DNA of 64,000 bases from Epiperipatus broadwayi (taxonomy: Eukaryota; Onychophora; Udeonychophora; Euonychophora; Peripatidae): NCBI GenBank assembly GCA_028023455.1, contig JAQFVV010000003.1, positions 1,758,001 through 1,822,000 on the forward strand, in the 5' to 3' direction. The notes under the pieces were generated by a model that did no database searches, had not been told where the DNA came from, and saw only the letters and a list, made by a program, of their open reading frames with translations. The translations under genes were made by a program, and so were the position numbers. Below are positions 44,281 to 55,383 of the stretch, piece after piece. Each line of letters begins with the position of its first letter. Within the stretch, counting starts at the first letter, position 1.

Positions 44281-44470
44281 TGGATTTTATAAGGTTATAT
44301 AATTTGTATATAATTTATATATAGTTTGTGTGATTTATGTTTATGTATATGTGTATATATTTTATAGTTCTGAAGAAGATTGCAGGGGCAATCGAAACTG
44401 TCAATGTTGATGGATGTTATGTAAGCATTGTACAAAGAATAGAGATTTTATAAAAAATGGATTAATTAAT
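44281..44470 (+). repeat. 190-bp inverted repeat, right arm (Penelope-like tail family 3)
   Basis: Plus-strand partner of 40441-40630. The tails point outward from the 3.65-kb spacer, the same geometry as in the palindromic Penelope-like family 2. It carries the best hammerhead-like core in the window. Confidence 0.85.
44370..44402 (+). ncRNA. Hammerhead-ribozyme-like motif (best match)
   Basis: CTGAAGA (44370-44376) matches the CUGANGA core exactly. It is followed by one unpaired A, a perfect helix II GATTGC/GCAATC (44378-44383 with 44388-44393, loop AGGG) and GAAA (44394-44397). CTGTC (44398-44402) could form a minimal A-U, C-G helix III ending at a UC cleavage site. Helix I complementarity is weak and the extra A is a deviation. 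Penelope-like elements are known to carry hammerheads with very short helix III, which supports the reading. Confidence 0.45.
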
Positions 44471-44577
44471 TAAGGCAATGCAATAAAGGAACAAATTAAG
44501 ATGAAATATTTTACATCATATTCATTTATTAACTAATTTCTTTTTTTTTATTATTCTTTTTTTAATCAGACAATTGT

Positions 44578-44695
44578 ACAAAACTAGTTAAGCTAATATA
44601 AGGAATTGTAGCTATTGGAGCTAAGTGAGACTTTTTGTACAAAAATGATTAAACTAATACAAGAAATTGTAGCTATTAGAGCTAAGTGAGACTTC
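44578..44695 (+). repeat. Two-copy tandem repeat, about 60 bp
   Basis: TTGTAGCTATTGGAGCTAAG (44607) recurs as TTGTAGCTATTAGAGCTAAG (44667), with related TACAAAA(C/A) flanks. TA runs preceded by GCTACAATATA follow at 44703 and 44729. Confidence 0.75.
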
Positions 44696-44954
44696 ACTCA
44701 GCTACAATATATATATATATATATAACCAGCTACAATATATATATATATTATAACCAGTTGGCTTACATAGCATACACTAATATAGTGTATGTGCATATA
44801 TATATATGTGAAATAAAGGAAAAGTAGAAATAAACAGACAAAAATTATAGTAGATATTTTCTACATTTACTGAAATAGAAATAAATAAATAATAACTCTG
44901 ATTTAAAATATTGTTTTATAAATTAAACTTTTAAAAGGTCTGAATAAATATAAA

Positions 44955-45004
<50 letters not shown>
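44955..45004. repeat. (ATT)n microsatellite
   Basis: About 16 ATT units. No LINE end is seen next to it. Confidence 0.95.
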
Positions 45005-45005
<1 letters not shown>

Positions 45006-47216
45006 GATTTTGAAATGTAAAAACACCATACTTATTTTGGGAATTTTTTAATTAATTAAACAAATTTTTTATCTATTAAAAATCCCCTAAGTAAAAACAT
45101 GTATATAGATTCCAAGGGATTAGAGAGATAAAAATAAAATTCTGTTTTTAATCAAGGTGTTGTTATAACACTTCAGATGATTTTATAAAAAAGCTGATAA
45201 AAAATATCAGCCAGTCTGGATAGTGATTTTTGAAAAGAACAGGTCAGCTGCAGAGTTGGTTATAATATTTTGTTGCAGCTTGTTGAAGTTTGCAGCAGTT
45301 GGTTTTAGCTGCCCATAGAGTTGACAGAATACCTACTATGAATTAATATAGCTGAAGACAGGACAGCAGATCCAGAGCTACTAATATTTCCTTCTCAGGA
45401 GTTTGAATTTATTTGGAGAAAATGACCCATTTCTTTGTGCTGTAATTCATAGCCTTAAACAGAGAGGATAGTTGCTTGTCTAAAATTTATTAAATCAAAA
45501 CAGCTGCTTGCCTGGAACAATCCTAAAGAGAAAGAAATCAACTTCAGACCAAGATTTTTACATGAATTACGTACTTTTACCTGATGCTTGACAACAAGCC
45601 CAGAATTATATTTTTTCTGATGGGCTAGAACCAAGCTTACCAAAAGAAAGCTTGAAGAAATTGGTGTACTGATGCTACTGTTCATCTATGCAAGCAGGAA
45701 ACCACAGATAAATACATCGCGTGTGTATACAGTGAGTTGCATTTTTTTAAATATTCTTATAAAAGACATTTTAACTTCGTAACTTAAAGTAAAATTTGCC
45801 CCAGTCAAATGTTTAAAAGAGAGATGATTTGCTATATATATTTTGCTAAGAAATAATTTTCATATTCATTAAAAAAAAAGAATATATAATTTAAATGCAA
45901 GCATAATTTTGTTTGAATTAAAATCAAAAAAGCAAATCTTTTAAATTGGTCCAAAAACGTTGATAATTAATCAACAAATACCTGTCAAAAATTGACTATA
46001 CTTTTGAGAACTTATAAATTGAAACTAATTTTAAATTGTATCTATATTTTGTTTATACACATGTATAGGTAGAAAATTTATGTATTAGAAAATTATAATA
46101 TTATTGTAAAAAGTTGAAATAGATAAAAGTCAGTGTACACGCACACTCGTATATGTAAAAATTTTAATCATTTATTGTATAATCATTTAAATACATCTAT
46201 TTCTTAAGTGTACTGCACTCTGGGTGCATATTTATATATATATCAAAACTTACTTAGGTAAAAATTGACGTCATTTATTATTTTGAGAAAAATTGTATAA
46301 TAGAAATCGCACGTCTGTGCGCACATATATGAAAATTAATGTAATAATTTGAATTTTGAATAGCAATTATGTAAATCACAAATATAATAATTATTTTATG
46401 TTTAATTAAAATGTCTTCATCATATATTATAAAACGCACATCTGTGTATGGATATATATGTATGTGTTATAGAAACTAACTAAGAAATAATGCGATTGAT
46501 GTAATAACTTTAGTTGTTTATATAATTTTGTATACTTTTCAAAATCAGAGCCTTATCCTATAAGACCTTAAATACCATTTTTTAAAATAAACTTTAAATA
46601 CCTTTATTTTTTTTATTGTTATTAATAAACTTATTTAATTGTTAAAATTGTATTCCATCATCTCTTGTTCACATACAGTAATAGAGCTTTATGTTCTCTG
46701 AGCTAGATTGGTGCATGGGATGAATATATGACTGGGGATGTGTATTTAGTGCTTTGGGGCATCCAGAGATGATCAATCATTATTCTGGTTGGCGCAAAAG
46801 AGAATACTATTTAAAGCCCATGCACTATTATCTTTTATTTTAGTTTAGCCTTATTAGGAATTAAGTTTAGAATTGGCCAATACAAGTGGCCTGAGCATTG
46901 ATGATGATCAGCATGTTTTAAATGTCCCAGCATTATTGATTTTATTCTGATTTATTGTACTAATTTGTTTATTCCCATCAATGATGATGATGGATGATTA
47001 TGATTATTTATTTTGAGTATTACTTATAATTACTTTTATTTATAATGCTGGTGGATAATTATGCTTTTAGTTGCTCTTTTTAGTAGCTGGCTGATCTCTC
47101 AATGCTCTCACAGAGATCTTTAATCTCATGTTCTCTTAAATATAATATACTTAAATATACTTTTTGCAAATTTGTAAAATCTTCCACCTTTATATCACCC
47201 ACCCCATCCCGTTACA
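45005..47216. other. Noncoding region, partly less AT-rich
   Basis: Positions 45180-45720 are less AT-rich and hold a minus-strand frame at 45455-45685 with no recognised domain. A similar patch occurs at 46660-46930. Either could be a transcribed noncoding exon or an old repeat; nothing decides it. Confidence 0.35.
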
Positions 47217-47285
47217 ATATATATATATATAAAATACATATTTTGCGGGTTCATCCGTGTTAAAAACTTTTAATATCAATATACT

Positions 47286-47319
47286 GACGTTTCGACTTGG
47301 TCACACAAGCCATCCACAG
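47286..47319 (-). ncRNA. Hammerhead-like motif, Penelope family 1 tail
   Basis: On the minus strand: CTGTGGA, a GGCTTG/CAAGTC stem with one G-U pair, then GAAACGTC. The 29-kb copy has GACTTG, so the G-U pair here and the A-U pair there both keep helix II paired. Confidence 0.35.
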
Positions 47320-47413
47320 AGTTATAAAAAGATAGAAAGACGGTTGTAGAGGCGCTACAATCACTGGTTTGAATAAAACATTAAAAAACCCACCAATAGC
47401 AAAAATGTTAAAT

Positions 47414-47875
47414 TTAAGAATGTTGTTTAAAGAAATCTTTCCAAATAGGAGGAAGTTTGCACATATCATCTCGCTTATTGATACAATCTAGCCTTTTAAA
47501 TATCTCAATGGCTTCTCTGATTTTGCATTGGTAGAGATTATCACATCTGGATATGATCCTGGTACTAGAAAAATCTATTTTATGACCTGAATCTATAGTA
47601 TGGAGTGAGAGTGCTGATGATGATGAGTGTTGTTTAACTGCATTAGCATGCTCATCTCTCCTAACATTGATGCGACGATTACTCATACCTATGTAAGAAG
47701 CTTTACAATTTTTACATGAGATTTGATAAACACCATGAGATTCAAGAGGGATTGAATCCTTAGGCTTGGTTATTATATTGCTGATCTTTTGATGAGCAGA
47801 AAATGCTGTATCTATATTATAGCGTTTTAATATACGTCCGATACTGTCTGTAGTTCCTTTTACATATGAACACAA
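47414..47875 (-). pseudogene. Penelope-like GIY-YIG endonuclease domain
   Basis: An intact frame of about 150 residues on the minus strand. It starts YVKGTTDSIGRILKRYNIDT, then AFSAHQKISNI, PKDSIPLESHGVYQISCKNC, KASYIGMSNRRINVRRDEHA and SGHKIDFSSTRIISRCDNLY, then CKIREAIEIFKRLDCIN. GVYQI and SYIG are the two strands of the GIY-YIG fold, R in NVRRDEH is the likely catalytic arginine region, and E of REAIEI the likely metal-binding glutamate. C-K-N-C follows the first strand. The domain cuts target DNA for priming. The single frameshift that separates it from the reverse transcriptase is shared in position with the 28-kb copy. Confidence 0.85.
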
Positions 47876-48554
47876 ATCCTAATAGCTGACTTATCATCTT
47901 TTTGTTTCCTATTTTGTCTATTTTGGGCTTGAAATAAGGCTTTTTTTATAAATTTGTAATTATAACTATTTGCTAATAAAACACTATTAATATGATTTAT
48001 TTCTTCTTTCAGATGTGTGTCATCTGAAAGGTTAATTGCTCTATTTAAAAGAGTTTTGGCTATAGAAACTATCTGAGTTGGGTGATGATGAGAATGGAAA
48101 TGTAAATATCTGTCTGTGTGTGTATCCTTTCTGTAAATAGAAAAAGATAAACTATTTGGTGTTCTGGTGACTAGAACATCAAGAAAAGGGAGTTTTCCAT
48201 CAGACTCTGTCTCCATTGTAAATTTAATATGAGGATGCATATTATTTAAATGTAAGAAAAAATCATCTAATGTATTTTTTCCATGTTGCCATATGACAAA
48301 AGTGTCATCTATGTATCTGAGCCAAATGAGAGGTTTTAAAGATGATGATTCTAAAGCACGAGTTTCTATATATTCCATGAATAAATCAGCTATTACTCCT
48401 GAGATAGGTGAGCCCATAGGAGTACCAAAAACTTGTCTGTAATGCTGTCCATTGTATACAAAATATGTATTTAAGAGACAATGTTTAATCAAAGCAATAA
48501 TATGGTCTGGTAAATTGCAACGTTGTGAGATTATATTTAAAGCTTCATCAATTG

Positions 48555-48557
<3 letters not shown>
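47860..48557 (-). pseudogene. Penelope-like reverse transcriptase, palm-thumb portion
   Basis: Open on the minus strand from the TA array. It begins IPIDEALNIISQRCNLPDHI and continues FGTPMGSPISGVIADLFMEY, then WLRYIDDTFVIW with catalytic YIDD, GKLPFLDVLVTR, SIYRKDTHTDRYLHFHSHHH and LLNRAINLSDDTHLKEEINH. These are the conserved Penelope-like motifs from GTPMGSP.S onward. Upstream fingers motifs, including the first catalytic Asp, are missing because of the truncation. The fragment can therefore not polymerise, although about 230 codons are intact. Confidence 0.9.

Positions 48558-48600
<43 letters not shown>
48558..48600. repeat. (TA)n microsatellite at the 5' truncation of the Penelope-like copy
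   Basis: About 21 TA units that directly adjoin the truncated reverse-transcriptase frame. Confidence 0.95.
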
Positions 48601-48603
<3 letters not shown>

Positions 48604-51199
48604 TGACCATAATGTTTATTTTGCATTAGCCCAAAAATAAAATTTATATTTAGAGTGCTTACTGATTTTATAAGCACAGTTATTTAGCAGAATCACTGAT
48701 AGCTGATAATTACAATTCTTGATTGTAAATAATAATTTATTATGTATTGATACAAGAGAAACCATCTTGAAAACATCTCTTTATAAAATTGATGATGACC
48801 AACTCACACATTGTGCAACCAAGTATAATGTTAGCAGTTTTCAGAATTATCTACAATTATTATAACTAACTTTTCAAAACTACTGATCCTACATTGGTGT
48901 ACTAAACAAAAATGGACGAGAATTATACTTAAAAGTTAATTATACCTGTATTAACAATCAAAATATTTAAATTTATAATATCTAGTATTGCAGTTGAATA
49001 TTAAACTACCAATAATGAGAAATTCAAATAGTCTGCTCTTTTTATAACTATTCATTAATAAATCTCCTCAGAGAATTGGTTACATATCCAAATCTATCAT
49101 TTAACCATAAAATGAGTATACTCTGTAAAAGATAGTTTTGAGTTTATATTAACTCATGATAAGAGTCATGGTACTAAATACCATTCTTAATTTTGAAAGT
49201 CTATATACCCTTGCATATTTTTACTAATTTTTTTCACTTTTACCCCAGGTTTTAGCTTTAAAGAAAACTCAGACATTAAAATTAATGGACATACATATTA
49301 ATTCTTGTTATCTAACTAAACACATGAAAAAGACATCTATATGTAAAATGAGAATAAAATCAAAGTAGTCACATTAATTAATCAACAGTATATTTATTAA
49401 CTAAATAAAATAATAAAGAATATTGATATTAATACATCATGGTTTTGAATAATGGCTTATTGTCATATATTAATTTAGTTGTAATTAATTTCCTTACTGC
49501 TCACCATTACACCAATATTTTGTAAAATTATTCAGATTTTTATCTCCTGGAAACAAAAATATTCTCTTCACAGTTTTACCAAGGACAGGAAAATTAAAAG
49601 AATAATAACAAAAATTCTATATTTCACATACAATATACTCGAATAAACTTTAAAATGTACAAATAGTTAATCTTTTATAGTTAGTCAAAATTGAAATTAT
49701 GTATGTGTAATATGCAAATTATTCAGCTACTGTACAAAAAGCTCAATTGGTTAGCCTATCACTTTAAAATTTGAAATTCAAAAATCTAAAGATATAAGTT
49801 TGACTCCTATGCTAACATTGTTACTGGCCAGGCCAGCAACAATTGAAGAATAGTGGAGAATAATATAACTTAAAACATGTAATCTACTAACCTGTGTTAT
49901 ATACTATCCTGTGTTACCTAACAGTTGTCTGTATTTGGAAAAGTTTAAAATTTTCTAGATATTTGGCATTTGATGATAGATAATGAAAATAACCAACATA
50001 TGATCACAACTGTATGTATATGTTATGTTTAGAGTTATTACCATTTTGGATAATCAACATCTTATATTTAAATTTAAAGTCCACTATGGGTGGCTTTGAT
50101 ATTGGTTAAATTGCAGGTTAATTTTACAATTTTTTTATTAAATATAAGTCTTGGTTATCACAGACAAACATTTTGATAAAACAAATTCTCTGTGGACAAA
50201 GCTAAGACATACATGGATATGGCAGCTAATAGGATATTTTACAAACTCTATACTAGGTTAAAACAGGTTGTCCTTCTTTTTTAAATATTACATACCTAAA
50301 ATCTGATGTGTCAATGCATCTTAAGAAAACTGCAACTATAAATATGACTTATTATTATTGCAATGAGGATATATTAGTGAATACTTTCCTTGTAACAACT
50401 ATCATTTTTATTTCTGTGACAGTGAGAATATACAATTAAGAACAGCCATTAAACATTGTTAATATATTTTTTATTCTACAATTCCATTGTCTAAATGATT
50501 AAAAATGAAAGCTGTAGTCTGATGACTAATTTATTATTTCTTTATTAAAGTTGCTCTGATCTGGTTTGAATTGATGCTATGATTATCTTTAAACTGCTTA
50601 TTATGACTGTTTATCATGCAGCTCATTTATTTATCAAATACATTTTTTCATATCTCAAAAGATAATTCATCCACCTGTGCAAGATATTTTCAAAAAACAT
50701 CTCTGAAGCTTTTATCTTGTTTTTCAAATAATATTTTGTAACACTTTTAATCTTTACACAAATTAAAATATATTTACATTTCTAAATATTTTCATTTATA
50801 ACGTTTCAATATTACAACCATCTTATGTAAATTTCTGTAATTAATTTGACTGTAAATTAACATTTTCACCATTAGTTAAATATTTTTAGATATACCTATG
50901 ATGATTACAAATTGTAATTAATCATTATAAACTAAAGCTATAATATATTTGTGAAACAATCTCTCTCCTTCCATCTACAGTAACAAAATTAAAATTATTT
51001 AGTTAAACAAACTTCAGAGTTATATAATTCAAAGTTTTATATAACTTATAATATAAAATAAAATAAAAACATTACATGATTACTACTTCATATGTGTACA
51101 CATGCTGTTAATAAGAGTAAGTGATGTAATGTGATGCACTGTGGCTTCTACTTATACAGAATCAGAAATCTCTCAGCAACAATGCTTTATTAATGCATC
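48601..51199. other. AT-rich noncoding region
   Basis: No coding region supported. The only item of note is the tRNA-like SINE head at 49735-49880. Confidence 0.45.
49735..49880 (+). mobile_element. tRNA-derived SINE-like element
   Basis: AAGCTCAATTGGTTAGCC (49739) resembles the D-arm/A-box of a tRNA, and AAGTTTGACTCCTATGC (49796) resembles a B box and T-arm, about 50 bases apart. GTTACTGGCCAGGCCAGCAA follows as a small palindromic body. It is not a functional tRNA: no anticodon arm or acceptor pairing is evident. It is different from the 24-kb SINE. Confidence 0.45.
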
Positions 51200-51211
51200 C
51201 ATTCTTCTATC

Positions 51212-51600
51212 CTATTCCTTACCACTATAATGCTCAACAATTCTCCTAACACAATCATCCCATCTTTTATACAAGTATACTGACATAAATTCTTTATCCA
51301 AATCTTTATATCGCTTTACCTTCTTCACCCATCTTATTACCTGCCCTTTATTCATAACCCAATTAAATACAATTTTGGCTATTCTTTTATTATCCATAAA
51401 CTGCAATCTATCAAACAATTTCATTTTGCTTTTTGCATCCCTCATATAAAAACTTGACCATCTCATTTCTACTTGAATTGCCTCTTTTGCCATTCACACA
51501 TCTGCATCTAATGCATGTCTTCCTACTTCTCTTTGTATTTTTTCCAAGTAATCTAGTACCCCTTTACTAACACCTAATGCATCATTACCATATGTTAACC
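51212..51600 (-). pseudogene. LINE ORF2 C-terminal region
   Basis: On the minus strand YGNDALGVSKGVLDYLEKIQ and QREVGRHALDA are followed, after an in-frame stop, by KEAIQVEMRWSSFYMRDAKS, KMKLFDRLQFMDNKRIAKIV and YLYKRWDDCVRRIVEH. The E(M)xWSSF..R.AKSK...RL..M...R.AK.VF block is a familiar segment after the LINE polymerase domain in many invertebrates. It is a structural/connection region, not catalytic. Confidence 0.75.
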
Positions 51601-51889
51601 CTGCTAACCATCACTCCTTTCCATACAATTCTAGCTATATCATATTTATTATATGAAAACACTGTTAATTTCTTTATCAATTCCTTTCTTTTCTTTGCTT
51701 CATTTATCAATTTTTTTTCTCCCATTCATGCAAGCAATTTCTCTGATTACTTAAGACGATTTCCAAACAGTTATATCTATTCACCACACTTAACTTTATA
51801 TCTCTCAATAAAAATTCTATCTCTCTCTTTCCCCAGTATTAATCATCATTACTTTTTATTTTTCTTCACTAAATTTAATCTCCATCTTT

Positions 51890-53207
51890 TTACACACCCT
51901 TGTGCATGTCCTCAGCATAAATTCCACATCCTGTGCACAGAAAGACATCATCTGCAAATAAAAAAACAGATCGTGTATATATTCCCTTGCCACCTATTAA
52001 TGGTATCTCTATCTCTCTTCCTAATATTTCTATTGCTCTCTCCATTTTTCTCAATTCAACAAAAACAAAATAGGTGACATAGGGCATCCTTGTCTTAGTC
52101 CTAACCCATTTTTAACTTTAACTGATACTATATTCCCTAACTAATATGTATAAGTATAGGGGATTTGAACTCAGATTTTCAAGAACCCTTCAACTATCCA
52201 CACTATCTCATACAACTGATACAACATGACCACACACATGTAGAAAAGACAAATAATCACCAATATATGTATTTCATTTTAAACCAGCACTCATCAGTTG
52301 GTCCAGATTATTATCTCCCACACACACATATATATATAATCAGTGCTCAGTTTTATATTAAGATAGCAAATATTCATATCTTATTGGACAAGCTTCAATC
52401 TACTTCAACCTCCAACTTTTTAGCCATCCATATCATTCAAAATCTGAAGATGAAAACCCAAATCCTATGCTAATGCCAATATTGATATGTATAGTAATTA
52501 TTTTCACATAATTTCTTAATAATATCTAATAAAGCTCCATCCATTCCTAAATTTAATAAATTTACCCATAATCTATTTCTATTTACTCTATCATATGACT
52601 TCTCTATATCTATAAAAACCATATATAATTCTCTACCTGTATACCAACTCATATCCATAAATTGTGTAACTAAAAATAAACTATCTCCTATACACTTATC
52701 CAATCAAAAACCTCCTTGCATTTCTCCCACTATATTATTTTCTTCCATCCATTTTGCAATTCTTCCAGCCATATATGAAAAAACTTTATATAAAACTGAT
52801 GTTAACACTATCAGTCTATAATTTTTTAACTTTCTATGATCCTTACCCTTTCCTTTAAATAGTAGCCTTACTCTTGTATTACTCCAACTACCCGAAAAAA
52901 ATCTCTTCTGTGCCATCTGATTAAAACACAATAATAATTTTACTTTTGCCCTATGCCCAAAATTCATTACCATCTCTGCTGCCCATCAATCTAAACCTCT
53001 TGTCTTTTCACTTTTAAATGTATTCCCTGCCTCATTCAGTTCATTTTCTGTAAATCTGATATTCCCATTACTACATGCTTTCATGTTGGCTATTACTTTG
53101 TCCTTTACATCTAACATCTTTTCTATATCCATTACATATTTATTTAATATTATTTTTAATTTTTCTCTAGAGTTACTCTCTACTCCCTCATCATCAAGTA
53201 ATATCAT
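51890..53207 (-). pseudogene. LINE ORF2 reverse transcriptase
   Basis: Motifs in minus-strand order: NTRVRLLFKGKGKDHRKLKN followed by YRLIVLTSVLYKVFS, MEENNIVGEMQGGF, VFIDIEKSYDRVNRNRLW (catalytic Asp), NNYYTYQY. The SINE-like insertion then intervenes, and SVKVKNGL..LRQGCPMSP and SVFLFADDVFLCT (catalytic FADD) follow. The upstream segment at 52986-53207 holds NIRFTENELNEAG, a common lead-in to the polymerase. Several frames are needed to read it, so it is inactive. It uses target-primed reverse transcription in this family. Confidence 0.85.
52146..52462 (-). mobile_element. SINE-like insertion in the LINE reverse transcriptase
   Basis: About 317 bp separates two adjoining parts of the LINE polymerase (NNYYTYQY to SVKVKNGL). 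Near the plus-strand left edge, read on the minus strand, TAGTTGAAGGG fits an A box and GAGTTCAAATCC fits a B box, some 20 bases apart. Flanks TCCCTAACTAAT (52134-52145) and TCCTATGCTAAT (52463-52474) are similar and may be a decayed target duplication. The boxes sit near the end, not the start, of the insert in their own orientation, which is unusual for a SINE. Confidence 0.45.
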
Positions 53208-53357
53208 CTCTCTTTTTGTAATATCATCTCTCTTTCCCCTACATTCCTTCTTTTAATGTATTTCCAATTTTTTTACTCCCATCTCTTCCACTATTATTAA
53301 TATCCTCCAAAAATTTACTATTCAAATTCATTCTCTCTCTATAATTATCTATTGTAG

Positions 53358-54420
53358 TCAACTTCTTTTTTTATAAATACTTTTCCTGTTTAACATTAAC
53401 ATCCTTTTCATTTTTTTAGTTTTTAATAGCACACTTATATTCTCTGCATGCTTTTCCCTCTCTTTTACACTTTTACTAACTCTCACTTTTTTATTATTTT
53501 TATTTTTCTGAATATTCTCACCTAAAACTTTATTTTCCACTTTCTCTATTGCACCACACCAGTCCATATACTCATTCCCAACCAACTCTTCCATGATTTC
53601 TTCAACTTTTATTTTATACTCTTCTAATTTACTCTTATCATTCACTCTCCATCCACATCTTTCACTATCGTTTCTACTTTTATTTCTATTTTCCATCACA
53701 TTACTAACCATTTCTATTATGAAGAAATTATGGTCACTATTACATACTCTCTTTATTATCAAACATCTTAATTTTTTGTACTTTATTCATTCCCTCTTTC
53801 TCTACTAATACATAATCTATTGTGTGAAATATATTATTCTAGACCAAGTGTATTGTCCCTCATAAATATTTGATAAATTTCCAATGTTCAAATTTATGCT
53901 CTGATATAAATTGTTCAAAAGCTGTCCATTCTTGTTATCCATGTCATCAATTTCTTCAATATTCCCATTCTTATCCCCTATAACCATTATTCTCTGTCCC
54001 TTTTCTTTGAAACTTTGTATATCCTTAACTAGGCATTCATATATGCTACTGTTCCACTCCATTATAGTTTGACTATCTCCAGTAGCTATATACACTATAG
54101 CCACCATCCATTATTGTCTTCCTAATCTTATCTCAAACCACAAAAGTTCTTGACATTTAACAGTACTTCAATATTTTTTTGACATAACTCCTATACTACC
54201 ACCCTTTTTTTCATTTTCTTTTCTATTTAGACCCTGCCATAACAAGTATTTCAGAATAAGTTTTTCTTCTCTCAGATGTGTTTCCACTACTGCTAATATT
54301 TCAAGCTCTTTATTTTTAATTGCTTTGTTTAATTCCAGCCACTTTTCTGGTCTTCTACTATCTTTCATACTCAAATATCCAATTTTAACAATTTCTTCTT
54401 TTCTAATTACTGTTTTCTAA
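53358..54420 (-). pseudogene. LINE ORF2 APE endonuclease
   Basis: On the minus strand KIGYLSMKDSRRPEKWLELN, then LEILAVVETHLREE (catalytic Glu in ETH) and GGSIGVM; next VAIVYIATGDSQTIMEWN and KGQRIMVIGDKNGNIEEIDD, in which GDKNGN corresponds to the GDxN motif; then a frame ending in SDHNFFIIEM, the SDH motif. The order and spacing are those of LINE apurinic-type endonucleases. The first Asn motif is not preserved. Frame changes occur near 54170, 54110 and 53760. Downstream (53358-53700) is a charged linker to the polymerase. Confidence 0.8.
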
Positions 54421-54635
54421 ATTTTTTTGACTCTTTCTTTTTTATACATTTATAAATAATTTGCTTACCATTAATTTTACAGACCCATTCCCTCTCCACA
54501 TCTACATTTATCTCTAAATCAGCTACCCTTTGTTTATTTCTTACATCCCATCCATTCTTCTTTCTAATAACACTGCAACTTAAAACCCCACCCCCCTTTA
54601 CAAATTTTCCAAACTATATTCTTTATAAATCAGAC

Positions 54636-55375
54636 TCCTTTTAAAACTTCACTTCCTTGTTTCTCTAAGTGCAATCCACCTTTTCTATATAAGTCCCTCT
54701 TCCCAATAAAAAAATCTTACACATGTAACATCATTTCTCTCACACAATTTTTTCAATCTCTCATTTATAAAACATGCCCTATCTACCATATACCTCTAAT
54801 CAAATATTTGTAATAATCCAATTATTCCTACTCTTCCTTCAATCTTACTCAAAGTTCTAATCAATTCTATATACTCATCCATTACTCTCTCTGATGGCTT
54901 TGATAAATTCTTAGTCCTGGCCATAACATACCCATATCTATTCCTTTCCTTTTTTACTTTATCTATAACACCCCTAATTCTAGCTCCAGGTAAACATACT
55001 CTTACATACCTGTTTCTATTTTCCCTTGCAATTATATCTCCACATTCTCTTATTAGTGAATTGCCTATCAATACTGTTTTATAGTCTACTTTCTCTGCTT
55101 CATTCACAACCTTCTCTACCACCTTCTGGACTTCCTCATCTACTTCTTTCTTATCATTCCTACCCAATAAATCATTTATCTGCTCACCCTTAATCTCTAA
55201 TGATTTTAATTTTGCTTCTACATCCTTTACCACTTCCTCTATCTTACTTATTCTTTGGCCAACCATTTCCATTGCACTATCTATTTTTTCATCTATATCT
55301 CTTGTCACTCCGCTAAAAACATACTCTATCCTGTCTTCCTCAACTAAATTTTGCTTCATATTCTCCTGATTTTCT
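54636..55375 (-). pseudogene. LINE ORF1, coiled coil and SGNH-type esterase
   Basis: A 187-codon frame (54796-55359) reads SAMEMVGQRISKIEEVVKDV and AKLKSLEIKGEQI as coiled coil, then TVLIGNSLIRECGDI with a GNSL block corresponding to the GDSL/GNSH nucleophile, VRVCLPGARIRGVIDKVK and YIELIRTL. After a frame break, minus-strand sequence to 54636 reads VDRACFINERLKKLCERNDV and GLHLEKQGSEVL, where GLHL holds the usual catalytic His. Esterases of this type occur in ORF1 of CR1-like LINEs, with an uncertain role in RNP or membrane interactions. The N-terminal part is separated from it by the hAT insertion. Confidence 0.8.
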
Positions 55376-55383
55376 CTTTAAGC

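Larger units (their letters stand above)
47231..48557 (-). mobile_element. Penelope-like element family 1, longer copy
   Basis: Minus-strand element with reverse-transcriptase palm and thumb, GIY-YIG endonuclease and tail. TA arrays lie at both ends (47217-47230 and 48558-48600), and GTTACAAT lies just outside the left one. It is 5'-truncated inside the reverse transcriptase exactly at the TA array. Two long frames remain (47860-48557 and 47414-47875), separated by one frameshift. The copy at 28290-29231 is its homolog on the other strand. Confidence 0.9.

Noticed and set aside
49735-49880. Functional tRNA gene
   Set aside because: A- and B-box-like blocks are present, but acceptor and anticodon stems do not pair, so it is listed as SINE-like.
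51577-52077. 166-codon plus-strand frame rich in Phe, Leu and Ser
   Set aside because: Antisense to the LINE reverse transcriptase on the minus strand; the pyrimidine-rich strand gives spurious hydrophobic proteins. The same holds for 53593-53808.
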